Source: Rufibacter sediminis
GTDB taxonomy: Bacteria; Bacteroidota; Bacteroidia; Cytophagales; Hymenobacteraceae
NCBI RefSeq assembly: GCF_014269285.1
Contig: NZ_JACOAF010000041.1
Coordinates: forward strand, 209,086-273,085
Length of the DNA: 64,000 nt
Direction: 5' to 3'
Both the position numbers and the translations under genes were made by a program. Position 1 is the stretch's first letter; each line of letters opens with the position of its first letter. The notes beneath the pieces are model-generated. The model was given only the letters and a program-made list of their open reading frames with translations, did not search any database and was not told the origin of the DNA. Positions 48,546 to 57,711 of this stretch are shown piece by piece.

Positions 48546-51422
48546 ATGAAATTCAGACGTTTACTTCTCTTTCTTCTGCTTACGTTACCGGTTTTTACCC
48601 TGCACGCCCAGGAAACGAACCTGATTGAAATCAACGGCCGGGTGACCGAGCAAGGCTCCCAGGAGCCGCTGCCGGGCGTGAGCGTATACGTGCGCGGCAC
48701 AGTGACCGGAACCGCCACCAACGCCTCCGGCCAGTTCACCCTGAAAACCAAACTGAAGTTTCCGTTTTATCTGGTGGTGTCCATGGTGGGCTACCAGCCG
48801 CAGGAATTTGAAATCACGGAGCCCGGTGCGCGGCTGGACATCTCGCTGGTGACCCAAACCTTGCTGGGCAAGGAAGTGGTGGTGACCGCCTCCCGCGTAG
48901 AGGAAAGCATCCTGAAATCGCCGGTGGCGATTGAGAAACTGGACATCCGAGCCATTAAGGAAACGCCCGCGCCCAGCTTCTATGACGCGCTGGAAAACGT
49001 GAAAGGCGTGCAGATGACCACCAGCAGCCTCACCTTCAAAGTGCCCAATACCCGGGGCTTCAACATTCCCAACAACTTCCGGTTCATGCAGCTGGTAGAC
49101 GGCGTAGACATGCAGGCCGCCACACTGGGCGTACCGCTGGGCAACGCCATTGGGCCTACGGAGCTGGACATTGAAAGCGTGGAGATCACCCCGGGCGCGG
49201 CCTCGGCGCTGTATGGCATGAACGCCATCAACGGCATGGCCAACCTCATCACCAAAAGTTCTTTCCTGTACCAGGGACTGAGCGTTTACCAGAAAACCGG
49301 TATCAACCACGTAGACCGCATTGACACCGAGCCCAGCATTCTGTCTGAGTTCGCCGTGAGGTACGCCAAAGCCTTCCAAGACAACTGGGCCTTCAAGGTC
49401 AACGCCAGTTACATGGACGGCACCGATTGGCGCTCCAATTCCCCCGATGACCAGAACCCCAACACCCTGAACACCGCCAACCCCTCTTTCCCGGAGCTAA
49501 ACGGAGCCAACAACCCCGCCTATGATGCCTGGAACAAGTACGGCGATGAGAACAACAATGCCGTGACCATTAGCGGCGTGCAATACGGCGGCAAAAACCA
49601 GACGTTTCTGGTGCGCAGAACCGGATACTGGGAGAAAGACGTGGTGAGCCCGCGCGTAGACAACCTCAAATTTGATGCTGCCCTGCACTACCGCCTCGGC
49701 GATAACGCCGAAGTTTCCTATGGCTACCGCATCGGGAAGATGGACGGGGTGTTCCAGCGGGGCAACAAGATTCAGCTGGACAATGTGGTGGTGCAGAACC
49801 ACCGTGTGGAGTTGAAAGGCGCCAATTACTTTGTGCGGTCGTACGTGTCCATTGAAAATACCGGCGACTCCTACAACGTGAAACCCATGGTAGACAACCT
49901 GGATATCACCAGCGGCGGCTCCAACAGCGAGTGGGGCGCCAAATTCAAGACGGCGCTGCAAACCCAGTTGAACGCCGGCACTGATCTGGTCACGGCCATG
50001 CAGCAGGCCCGGCAAGCCGCCGATGCCGGTAGGGTAGAGCCGGGCACTCCGGAGTTCAACGCCTTGAAGAGCACCATCAGGGACATCAACAACTGGGATC
50101 ACGGCAAAGTGGTGGCCGGCGCTCCGGCCACCGGCGGCGCGTGGCTCTCCCAGAAAAGCCGCCTCTACCACACCGATGCCCAGTGGGATTTCACTGATCA
50201 TATCAAGTTCGCCAACTTGTTGGTAGGGGCCGATGCGCGGGTGTACGAGGTCATTCCGGACGGGAACAACTTCGTGGATTTCACCCGGCCCATTGAGGAG
50301 CGTACGCTGCCCGGCGGCAACAACGTGTACTACAAGAAATTTGGCGCCTTCGCGCAGCTGACCAGAACTCTGCTGGGCGACCGACTGAAGCTGTTCGGTT
50401 CACTGCGGATGGATTACAACCCGGAGTTCGACCCGAAGCTGAACCCCAGAATCGCAGCGGTGTACACCGTGTCGGAGAAGCACAACTTCCGGGCCTCGTA
50501 CCAAAACGGATTCCGGTTTCCGGCGCTGTTTGAGGCCGTTTCTTACGTGAACAACGGAAACGTGCGCCGCGTGGGTGGTTTGCCGTACATCAACGAAGGC
50601 CTGGGCTATCTGGACAACTCGTACACGCTGGCCTCGGTGAATGACTTCAACGCCGCCGTGAACAGAGACGTGACCTCCGGCCTGACTACGAACGAAGCCG
50701 CCCTGAAAAACCGCCAGGTGCTGCAGATCACCCGCCTCTCGGCCACTAGGCCGGAGCAGATCAACTCGTTTGAAGTGGGCTACAAGAGTGTGTTGTTCGG
50801 GAGCAAACTGGTGGTGGACATCGATGCCTATACCAACGTGTATGACGGATTTCTGGGCCAGGTGGAAGTAGCGGTGCCCAAAGGCAACAGCGTGCAGGTG
50901 GGCACCGATGAAGCGGTGCTGGCCATGCTGGCCGCCAACCGGAACGGGCAGCAGACCCGCTACCGCGTGTACACCAACGCCAGGAACAAGTACAACAACT
51001 ACGGCTCGTCGCTGGGGCTTACCTACAACTTCTACCAGAAATTCACCCTCTCGGGGAACGTGAATTACAACGCCATCAAAACCAATGAGGAGAAAGACAT
51101 TTTCGTGACGGCCTTCAACACACCCAACTGGATCACCAACGTCTCGCTGGGGAACCGCGAAGTGCTGAAGAACCTGGGCTTTAACGTGGTATGGCGCTGG
51201 CAGGACTCATTCCTGTGGGAGAGTCCGCTGGCCAACGGCACCGTTCCGGCTTACAGCACCGTAGATGCCCAGGTGACACTTCGGGTGCCCGAAAGCAAAA
51301 TCACCATCAAAGCTGGAGGGACCAACCTCTTCAACCAGCGCTACATCCAATACGCCGCGGGGCCTACCATTGGCGGGCTGTACTACGTGGCTCTTACTCT
51401 AGACGGATTGCTTTCCAAGTAG
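48546..51422 (+). CDS. TonB-dependent outer-membrane receptor, 958 aa
   Basis: A signal peptide (L-L-L-F-L-L-L-T-L-P, cleavage near L-H-A-Q) leads to a carboxypeptidase-like regulatory domain (about residues 25-110, I-N-G-R-V-T-E-Q-G-S-Q-E-P-L-P-G-V-S-V-Y). A plug follows (about 115-235, with E-V-V-V-T-A-S-R-V-E-E-S-I-L-K-S-P-V and I-T-P-G-A-A-S-A-L-Y-G-M-N-A-I-N-G) and then a large barrel with long extracellular loops. A SusD partner is not encoded nearby and the C-terminus (G-L-L-S-K) is not aromatic. The substrate is unknown. It is a single-gene unit with a clean terminator. Confidence 0.9.
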   Translation: MKFRRLLLFLLLTLPVFTLHAQETNLIEINGRVTEQGSQEPLPGVSVYVRGTVTGTATNASGQFTLKTKLKFPFYLVVSMVGYQPQEFEITEPGARLDISLVTQTLLGKEVVVTASRVEESILKSPVAIEKLDIRAIKETPAPSFYDALENVKGVQMTTSSLTFKVPNTRGFNIPNNFRFMQLVDGVDMQAATLGVPLGNAIGPTELDIESVEITPGAASALYGMNAINGMANLITKSSFLYQGLSVYQKTGINHVDRIDTEPSILSEFAVRYAKAFQDNWAFKVNASYMDGTDWRSNSPDDQNPNTLNTANPSFPELNGANNPAYDAWNKYGDENNNAVTISGVQYGGKNQTFLVRRTGYWEKDVVSPRVDNLKFDAALHYRLGDNAEVSYGYRIGKMDGVFQRGNKIQLDNVVVQNHRVELKGANYFVRSYVSIENTGDSYNVKPMVDNLDITSGGSNSEWGAKFKTALQTQLNAGTDLVTAMQQARQAADAGRVEPGTPEFNALKSTIRDINNWDHGKVVAGAPATGGAWLSQKSRLYHTDAQWDFTDHIKFANLLVGADARVYEVIPDGNNFVDFTRPIEERTLPGGNNVYYKKFGAFAQLTRTLLGDRLKLFGSLRMDYNPEFDPKLNPRIAAVYTVSEKHNFRASYQNGFRFPALFEAVSYVNNGNVRRVGGLPYINEGLGYLDNSYTLASVNDFNAAVNRDVTSGLTTNEAALKNRQVLQITRLSATRPEQINSFEVGYKSVLFGSKLVVDIDAYTNVYDGFLGQVEVAVPKGNSVQVGTDEAVLAMLAANRNGQQTRYRVYTNARNKYNNYGSSLGLTYNFYQKFTLSGNVNYNAIKTNEEKDIFVTAFNTPNWITNVSLGNREVLKNLGFNVVWRWQDSFLWESPLANGTVPAYSTVDAQVTLRVPESKITIKAGGTNLFNQRYIQYAAGPTIGGLYYVALTLDGLLSK

Positions 51423-51424
51423 AT

Positions 51425-51455
51425 TGAAAGGGTGGTTTCTCCACCCTTTTTTCTT
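51425..51455 (+). terminator. Terminator of the 958-aa receptor gene
   Basis: AAAGGGTGG pairs with CCACCCTTT around TTTCT and is followed by TTTTCTTT, four bases past the stop codon. Confidence 0.88.
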
Positions 51456-51493
51456 TCCAGAACTCCGCAGCCGTTGCCCGGTTTTTGATTCCT

Positions 51494-51529
51494 GATTTGA
51501 AGGTGTTTTTCAGAAATCGGGCCTAAAAC
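51494..51529. repeat. Palindrome-family copy
   Basis: The right arm AGAAATCGGGCCTAAAAC is clear; the left arm (GATTTGAAGGTG) is decayed. Confidence 0.5.
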
Positions 51530-51593
51530 GGCTTTGGGGTAGAAGTATCTGGGCAACTGAATTCTCAGCTGAGGCAGGGGCAAAGCCCCGTTC

Positions 51594-51629
51594 GTTTTAG
51601 GGCCGTTTTTAGGAAAACAGGTCAAAAAC
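51594..51629. repeat. Palindrome-family copy
   Basis: GTTTTAGGGCCGTTTTT and GAAAACAGGTCAAAAAC. Confidence 0.75.
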
Positions 51630-51758
51630 AGTAAGCGGTTTTCTTCCGGAAGAACACAAGCTAAGGGGGTGTTCTGGCGGAAAACCGCTTTTTTCATTTC
51701 CGTCACTTTTCGAAACGAACCCAAGGGCAAAATTCTTTGGCGAAAAGGTTAGGTTGCA

Positions 51759-51778
51759 ATAAACCAATTGGTTTATTT
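51759..51778. promoter_or_regulatory. Operator palindrome upstream of tetR
   Basis: AATAAACCAATTGGTTTATT is a perfect 20-bp palindrome ending 6 nt before the ATG. Its right half overlaps a TATTTTG promoter-like element, so a bound TetR dimer would block transcription of its own operon. Confidence 0.75.
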
Positions 51779-51784
51779 TGAGCC

Positions 51785-52396
51785 ATGAAACCAGCCCAGA
51801 TCACCAAAGCCGAGCGGACCCGTCAACTGATCATTGAGAAATCAGCGGTGCTTTTCAACGTGAAAGGCTTTGCGGGAACGTCTTACCAGGATCTGATCGA
51901 AGCCACGGGAGTGACCAAAGGCTGCCTCTACGGACATTTCGCGAGCAAGGAAGAACTGGCCGTGGCCGCTTTTGAGTTTGCCGCGCAGACGTTGATTGAG
52001 CGGGTGGGCAACGCCATGGCACCGTACGAGAAAGCCGGTGATCGACTACGCGCTTTACTGGACTTTTACCGCGCCTATCTCTCTAACCCCATCATTGCCG
52101 GAGGTTGCCCCTTGATGAATACCGCCGTGGAAGCCGATGACAACCAGCCTGCCCTGCAGGAGCGGGTCATCCGGGTACTGAATCGGCTGCACAAAGGCGT
52201 GCGCAACCTGGTCGAGCTAGGCAAAGAGCAGGGCCAATTTCGGGCTTCCGCCGATACCGCTGCAGTCGCCACGTTCTTCATCTCCACGGTAGAAGGCGGC
52301 ATTCTGCTGGCCAAAGCGTATGGCGACGAAAAGCCGCTGCACACCGTGTTAAACCAACTGGAACGCTGGCTGCACCTGGAGCTGGGCTCGTTTTAA
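51785..52396 (+). CDS. TetR/AcrR family transcriptional regulator
   Basis: This 203-aa protein has the standard TetR N-terminus (R-T-R-Q-L-I-I-E-K-S-A-V-L-F-N-V-K-G-F-A-G-T-S, then T-G-V-T-K-G-C-L-Y-G-H-F-A-S-K-E-E-L recognition helix at about residues 40-60) and an all-helical ligand-binding part with the G-G-C-P-L-M-N-T motif seen in TetR_C_16-like/AcrR subfamilies that respond to acyl or organic compounds. It probably represses its own operon, which includes the thioesterase 40 nt downstream, through the palindrome at 51759. The last codons and stop overlap the left arm of a palindrome copy. Confidence 0.9.
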   Translation: MKPAQITKAERTRQLIIEKSAVLFNVKGFAGTSYQDLIEATGVTKGCLYGHFASKEELAVAAFEFAAQTLIERVGNAMAPYEKAGDRLRALLDFYRAYLSNPIIAGGCPLMNTAVEADDNQPALQERVIRVLNRLHKGVRNLVELGKEQGQFRASADTAAVATFFISTVEGGILLAKAYGDEKPLHTVLNQLERWLHLELGSF

Positions 52397-52424
52397 TCTC
52401 TTTTCAGAAAATTGCTCCTAAAAC
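52390..52424. repeat. Palindrome-family copy overlapping the tetR stop codon
   Basis: GTTTTAATCTCTTTTC contains the TAA stop; the right arm is GAAAATTGCTCCTAAAAC. It fills the 40-nt gap before the thioesterase gene. Confidence 0.6.
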
Positions 52425-52436
52425 ATACTTGAAACT

Positions 52437-52955
52437 ATGATCCCCACTACTTCCTCTCCCAAACCCACCGTGCTGGAAAGCCAGACCCGCATCCGTTTCG
52501 ATCACTGTGACCCGTTCGGGCATTTGAACAACAGCGCCTTTCTGAACTACTTCCAGAACGAGCGCGAAGATCAGGTGGAAGCCGCCTACGGGCTGGACAT
52601 CCACGCGTTCTTCCGGAAGACGGGCCGCGCCTGGGTCGTGGGCCAAAACCAGATTGTGTACCTGAACCCGGCGGTGGTGCGGGAACTGGTGACCATCCAA
52701 ACCAGCATCCGGCACGTCACCGATTCCAGTATGCTGGTGGAGCATATCATGCTGGACGAGAAAAAGGAAAAGCTCAAAGCGGTGCTCTGGACGAAGTTCG
52801 TGTACATTGACGTGCGCAAAACCGCCCGCGCCACCCATGAACCCGAACTGATGGCCTTGTTTGAGGAAGTAGTGGTGAAAGAAGAAACCCCGGCGCTGTT
52901 TGAAGACCGCGTCAAGCAACTCCGTGACCAGATGAAGGCGGTGAGCGCCCAATAA
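52437..52955 (+). CDS. Hotdog-fold acyl-CoA thioesterase
   Basis: This 172-aa protein has the 4HBT-type signature R-I-R-F-D-H-C-D-P-F-G-H-L-N-N-S-A-F-L-N-Y-F (about residues 18-40; Asp and His of the active site) followed by the hot-dog helix and strands (V-V-G-Q-N-Q-I-V-Y-L-N-P-A). It would hydrolyse acyl-CoA esters. It is downstream of tetR in the same unit, which suggests the regulator senses an acyl-type ligand. The first 13 residues are Ser/Thr/Pro-rich and may be untranslated, although no other ATG fits. Confidence 0.88.
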   Translation: MIPTTSSPKPTVLESQTRIRFDHCDPFGHLNNSAFLNYFQNEREDQVEAAYGLDIHAFFRKTGRAWVVGQNQIVYLNPAVVRELVTIQTSIRHVTDSSMLVEHIMLDEKKEKLKAVLWTKFVYIDVRKTARATHEPELMALFEEVVVKEETPALFEDRVKQLRDQMKAVSAQ

Positions 52956-53018
52956 TCCTCGGGAGGGACTGTCTCCATTCTGCTGGCCTTCGGCTGTGAG
53001 TTTTCGCCCGGATGGTAA

Positions 53019-53053
53019 GTTTTCGCCTTTCTTTTGGAAAACTGCCCCTAAAC
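53019..53053. repeat. Palindrome-family copy
   Basis: GTTTTCGCCTTTCTTTTGG and AAAACTGCCCCTAAAC, 64 nt after the thioesterase stop. Confidence 0.55.
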
Positions 53054-53178
53054 GGAACTCCATTTAGATCATGATCTGCATGGCCAAGCACTTATCATAA
53101 CCTACCACAGCAAGACTTTATCCACAGGACAACAACTCCTCGGGCATTCTGGTAGATTCCTCTTCCTAAGGCATAAAA

Positions 53179-53222
53179 AAGCGTTTGGGGCCTGTTTTCC
53201 AGAAAACAGGCCCCAAACGCTT
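53179..53222. repeat. Perfect palindrome-family copy acting as a bidirectional terminator
   Basis: The arms 53179-53199 and 53202-53222 are exact 21-base complements (AAGCGTTTGGGGCCTGTTTT inner and outer) with only CA between. It is preceded by AAAAAA, the U-tract for minus-strand transcripts. It lies 18 nt past the end of the RND operon and ends both converging units. It is the best-preserved copy. Confidence 0.9.
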
Positions 53223-53239
53223 CTTCGTTTGCGTGTAAA

Positions 53240-54571
53240 TCACAGGTTCAGCGTGCCGGCAATTTCCTTTAAGGTGACTTCACTCACCTTGGCCAGGTAT
53301 TGGGCATTGCTGTAGCGTACGGTGGCGTTCACGTAGTTCAGCTGTGCGTCGCGCACCTCCACCGTGGTGATGCTGCCTAACCTGAATTTCTCCATGGTGA
53401 TGTCCAGGTTCTGACGGGCAATGCGCTGGTTGTTTTCTTCCAGTCTCACCAGACTAAGGTTGGTCTGGTATGTCTGAAACGCCGAGGCTAACTGCGCATT
53501 GATGTTCTGATTGACCTGCTCAAACTGCAACCGGGCGCTGTTGATGAGGATGTTGGCGTTCTGCTCATTTCTACGTTGGTTAAACCCTGTGAAGATAGGG
53601 ACAGAGGCCGTGACCCCATACGTTAATCCGTTACCAGAAGAAATGGAGGTGAATCCTAAGGGTGATAAAGCATTTTGGTTTTTAGAAAAGTTATACCCCG
53701 TATTCACCCCAATGACCGGCAACCGATTGGCTCTAATTATTTTGGCGTCCAGTTCTGCAATCCGGCGGTTCAGCACCGCAGATTTCAAAGATGGGTTGAG
53801 TTTGGCCGCCTGCGCAGAAAGGGCCTCTAGGGTAAGCTGGTCATCAATCAGGATGTCGTCTGGAACGGTGAACCGGATGTTGACATCGCGCACCAATAAC
53901 TCGTTCATGGTAATCTGGGTGTTACGGTATAACTCCTGTTGGCGCAAGAAGTTAGTGGTATCGGTATTATAGTCTACTTGGGCATTCAGCACCTCTAAGC
54001 GGGCTGCCTTTCCAATCTCGAACCGGTTTTGGGCGGTGGTCACCCGCAGGCGTGAAAGAGAGATGGCCGTATCATAGGCCCGGAGTTGCTGCTGTTGCTG
54101 CACCAGGTCATAAAACGTGCTCATGACATCGCCCACGCGCGAAAGCACCGTCAGCTGGAAGTTAGACTCGCCCAGTTTCTGCAGTTCCTGCAATTGCTCA
54201 TAGCGGATGAACATGGCAAACCCGTTGAAAACGGTCCAGTTCAGGCCTACGCCATAATTAAGGTTTGAGCTCTTTCCCCAACTTACTTCATTAACAGGCC
54301 TGCCATCACCGCGGTCTTGGGTGCTATTCTGAAGCGAGCCATTATTATTCAGCGTTGCACTTACTGTGGGCAACATGCCCGCATTGCCGCGGCTTACGTT
54401 GTTTTCCGCGATGCGGCGGTCATTGGCCGAGAGCTTGATGTCATAGTTTCTCTCCAGCGCAATCCGGACGGCATCTTCCAGGGTCAGTAGTTCCTGAGCC
54501 TTCGCCTCACTTGCCCCTAAAAGCATGCTGAGGAAGAAGAGACTCAGGAAACCAAATGTATATTTTAACAT
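53240..54571 (-). CDS. TolC-family outer-membrane efflux protein
   Basis: This 443-aa protein has a signal peptide (F-L-S-L-F-F-L-S-M-L-L-G, cleavage near A-K-A-Q) and two OEP repeats rich in long amphipathic helices (L-T-L-E-D-A-V-R-I-A-L-E-R-N-Y-D-I-K at residues 29-46 is the diagnostic start of the first). It forms the outer-membrane channel of the tripartite pump. It is the last gene of the MFP-RND-TolC operon, 24 nt after the RND gene. Confidence 0.95.
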   Translation of the reverse strand: MLKYTFGFLSLFFLSMLLGASEAKAQELLTLEDAVRIALERNYDIKLSANDRRIAENNVSRGNAGMLPTVSATLNNNGSLQNSTQDRGDGRPVNEVSWGKSSNLNYGVGLNWTVFNGFAMFIRYEQLQELQKLGESNFQLTVLSRVGDVMSTFYDLVQQQQQLRAYDTAISLSRLRVTTAQNRFEIGKAARLEVLNAQVDYNTDTTNFLRQQELYRNTQITMNELLVRDVNIRFTVPDDILIDDQLTLEALSAQAAKLNPSLKSAVLNRRIAELDAKIIRANRLPVIGVNTGYNFSKNQNALSPLGFTSISSGNGLTYGVTASVPIFTGFNQRRNEQNANILINSARLQFEQVNQNINAQLASAFQTYQTNLSLVRLEENNQRIARQNLDITMEKFRLGSITTVEVRDAQLNYVNATVRYSNAQYLAKVSEVTLKEIAGTLNL

Positions 54572-54595
54572 AAAAGGGTTTCTTCGATCAATGAA

Positions 54596-57500
54596 TTAGT
54601 GGGCAACCGCTTTCTCGTACTCTTCAATGTGGTCAAACTCGGGGTGGTGTTTCCGTTCCTTAGACCACATGGAGTAGATGGCCGGGATAATGAACAGGGT
54701 CAGCACCAAGGAGAAAATGGTGCCGCCCACAATCACCACGCCCATGCCCATACGGCTTTGGGCGGCCGCTCCTAAAGCCAGCGCAATAGGCAAGGCGCCC
54801 AGGGCGATGGCCAAACTGGTCATGAGGATAGGCCGAAGGCGCGCCTCCGAGGCTTCCATGATGGCTTCCATCCGGGACTTGCCTTCCTCCCGCAGCTGGT
54901 TCGCAAATTCCACGATCAGGATACCGTTCTTGGTTACCAGCCCGATAAGCATGATGGTCCCTATCTGGCTGAAGATGTTCCAGGTCTGCCCGAACAGCCA
55001 CAGCGACAGCATGGCCCCGGCTACCGCCATAGGTACCGTCAGAATAATGATGAACGGATCAATGAAGCTCTCGAACTGGGCGGCCAGGATGAGGTAGATC
55101 AACAGCAAGGCCAACCCGAAGGCGAACATGGTGTTGGAACCACTTTCCACGAAGTCGCGGGATTCGCCGCCTAAGTCGGTGGAGAAGGTTTCGTCCAGTA
55201 CTTTGTCACGGATGGCATCCATGGCTTCAATGCCGTCACCAATGCTTTTACCCGGAGCTAGTCCCGCCGATACCGTCGCAGATAAGTACCGGTTGTTGTG
55301 GTACAACTGCGGCGGACTGCTGCGTTCTTCCATGGTGACCAGGTTGTCCAGCTGAATCAACTGGCCGGTGGAGCTCCGCACGAACAGCGAGGTCAGGTCC
55401 ATGGGGTCGTTGCGGTCTGGGCGGTCAAACTGGCCCATCACCTGGTATTGGCGGCCGTTCATCAAAAAGTACCCGAAACGCTGCCCGCTTAACGACAACT
55501 GCAAGGTCTGCGCCACGTCTATCACGGAGATTCCCAGACTCTGGGCTTTCTCGCGGTCAATGGTGATGTTGATCTCGGGTTTGTTGAATTTCAGGTTCAC
55601 ATCTGGCTGCATGAACGTAGGGTCGTTCGCAACGGCTTCCATGAACTGCGGGATCTTCTCCTGCAACTTCTGGAAGTTGGGGGCCTGAATGATGTACTGG
55701 ATTGGCTGTCCTCCGCGGCGGTTCACCGAGATGGTGGGCTGCTGAATCACGTTTGTACGGGCTTCTGGGTACCGGCGGGTCAGTTTAGACAAATGGTCGG
55801 CCACTTCCTTCTGGGAGCGTTCCCGTTCTTCCTGCGGTTTCAGGGCCAGACGCATCATCCCGCTGTTCACGGAGCCGGAGCCCCCAAATCCAGGGGAAGT
55901 AATGACCAGGTTCACCTGCTTTTCGGGGATGGAGTCATCTACCAGGGCAGAAAGTTCGGTCATGAAACTGTCCATGTACTCATAGGAAGCGCCCTCTGGG
56001 GCGGTCGCCATCACGCGCAGCATGCCGCGGTCATCATAAGGGGCGGTCTCTTTCTGCAGGGTCATGTAGAACAACACAATCAAGCCCAGACAGGCGAAGA
56101 TCACCGGGAAGCTCAGCCATTTGCGTTTCATGAAACCGGCCAGCGCCTCGGCGTAGCCGCTGTTCATCCGCTGGAACATGGGCTCCGTCCAGTTGTAGAA
56201 CTTGGATTTCTTCTGCTCGCCGCCTTTCATCAGGTACGCGTTCAGCATGGGGGTTAAGGTCAGGGAAACGAAGGCCGAGATCAACACCGCTGCGCCAATC
56301 ACCACCCCAAACTCGCGGAACAGCCTCCCCACGAACCCTTCTAAGAAGATAACCGGCAGGAACACCGCGGCCAACGTGATGGAGATGGAGATAACTGCCA
56401 TGAAGATCTCATTGGAGCCTTTGATGGCCGCCTCAATAGGCGACATGCCTTCCTCTACTTTCTTGTAGATGTTCTCCGTGACCACAATCCCGTCATCCAC
56501 CACCAGACCGGTGGCTAGTACAATGGCCAGCAGGGTCAAGACATTGATGGAGAAGCCCGCCAGGTACATGATGAAGAATGTGGCAATGAGCGAAACTGGA
56601 ATATCAATCAACGGACGGAAGGCGATGCCCCAGTCCCGGAAGAACAGGTAAATGATGATGATCACCAGCACCAAAGCGATCAGGATGGTTTCAGCTACCT
56701 CGGTCACCGATTTCTTGATGAAGATGGTATTGTCCATCACAATGTCCAGTTGGATGTCTTTGGGAACATCGTTCTTGAGCTTCTCGAACTGGTCATAGAA
56801 GTTGCCGGCAATCTCCAAGTAGTTGGTACCCGGCTGCGGAATGATCGCCATCCCCACCATGGGCACGCCCGATTCCGTCATCTTGGTTTCCAGGTTCTCA
56901 GGACCAAGCTCAGCCCGGCCGATGTCACTGAAACGGGTGATGGTTTCACCTTCAGAAGAGATAATCAGGTCGTTGAACTGCTGTTCGTTGGAGAGGTTAC
57001 CTAAGGTTCTTACCGTAAGTTCGGTGTTGCTACCGCTGACCTTACCGGTTGGCAACTCCACGTTCTGGCGGTTGAGGGCGGTGCGTACGTCTCCTACGGT
57101 TAAGCCGTACGAGGCCAGTTTCATAGGATCAAGCCATAAACGCATGGCGTACCGTTTCTGGCCCCAGATCTGCACGCTACTTACCCCGGGTATGGTTTGC
57201 AGGCGCTGCGAGATCACGTTCTCGGCGTAGTCAGAGAGTTGCAGGGCGTCCCGGTTGGCGCTGCGCACCGTCATGGTGATGATGGGTTCCGAGTCGGCAT
57301 CGGCTTTTGAAACTACGGGTGGCGCGTCAATGTCCTCGGGCAGGCTTCTTACGGCCTGTGATACTTTGTCGCGCACGTCGTTGGCGGCTTCCTCCAGGTT
57401 TTTCTCCAGGTTGAACTCGATGTTGATGTTGCTGCGGCCCTGGTTACTGGACGAGGAAATGTTCCGGATACCGTCAATGGAGTTGATGGCTTTCTCCAGC

Positions 57501-57697
57501 GGCTCCGTGATCTGCGACTCAATGATGTCTGAGTTCGCGCCCGAGTAACTGGTACTCACTGACACGATGGCCGGGTCAATGGACGGATATTCCCGTACGC
57601 CCAGGAACGTGTACCCAATCACCCCAAACAGCATGAGGAGCAGGTTAAGCACGATCGTGAAGACGGGCCGTTTTATGCTTGTGGTGGATAAACTCAT
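54596..57697 (-). CDS. RND efflux pump inner-membrane subunit (HAE1/AcrB type)
   Basis: This 1033-aa protein has the full AcrB/MexB architecture: membrane helix 1 (V-F-T-I-V-L-N-L-L-L-M-L-F), a large periplasmic loop, helices 2-6, a second loop and helices 7-12. The proton-relay acidic pair is in G-L-V-V-D-D-G-I-V-V-T-E-N-I-Y (helix 4). G-R-S-N-I-N-I-E-F and G-A-N-S-D-I-I-E are typical early motifs. It exports drugs, bile-type detergents or other hydrophobic compounds, not metals. It is 14 nt downstream of the adaptor gene. Confidence 0.96.
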   Translation of the reverse strand: MSLSTTSIKRPVFTIVLNLLLMLFGVIGYTFLGVREYPSIDPAIVSVSTSYSGANSDIIESQITEPLEKAINSIDGIRNISSSSNQGRSNINIEFNLEKNLEEAANDVRDKVSQAVRSLPEDIDAPPVVSKADADSEPIITMTVRSANRDALQLSDYAENVISQRLQTIPGVSSVQIWGQKRYAMRLWLDPMKLASYGLTVGDVRTALNRQNVELPTGKVSGSNTELTVRTLGNLSNEQQFNDLIISSEGETITRFSDIGRAELGPENLETKMTESGVPMVGMAIIPQPGTNYLEIAGNFYDQFEKLKNDVPKDIQLDIVMDNTIFIKKSVTEVAETILIALVLVIIIIYLFFRDWGIAFRPLIDIPVSLIATFFIMYLAGFSINVLTLLAIVLATGLVVDDGIVVTENIYKKVEEGMSPIEAAIKGSNEIFMAVISISITLAAVFLPVIFLEGFVGRLFREFGVVIGAAVLISAFVSLTLTPMLNAYLMKGGEQKKSKFYNWTEPMFQRMNSGYAEALAGFMKRKWLSFPVIFACLGLIVLFYMTLQKETAPYDDRGMLRVMATAPEGASYEYMDSFMTELSALVDDSIPEKQVNLVITSPGFGGSGSVNSGMMRLALKPQEERERSQKEVADHLSKLTRRYPEARTNVIQQPTISVNRRGGQPIQYIIQAPNFQKLQEKIPQFMEAVANDPTFMQPDVNLKFNKPEINITIDREKAQSLGISVIDVAQTLQLSLSGQRFGYFLMNGRQYQVMGQFDRPDRNDPMDLTSLFVRSSTGQLIQLDNLVTMEERSSPPQLYHNNRYLSATVSAGLAPGKSIGDGIEAMDAIRDKVLDETFSTDLGGESRDFVESGSNTMFAFGLALLLIYLILAAQFESFIDPFIIILTVPMAVAGAMLSLWLFGQTWNIFSQIGTIMLIGLVTKNGILIVEFANQLREEGKSRMEAIMEASEARLRPILMTSLAIALGALPIALALGAAAQSRMGMGVVIVGGTIFSLVLTLFIIPAIYSMWSKERKHHPEFDHIEEYEKAVAH

Positions 57698-57711
57698 GTT
57701 AAATCAGAAAA

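Larger units (their letters stand above)
51423..51784. other. Intergenic region between receptor and tetR
   Basis: It holds the receptor's terminator, two palindrome copies about 100 bp apart and the tetR operator. No gene is supported. Confidence 0.6.
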
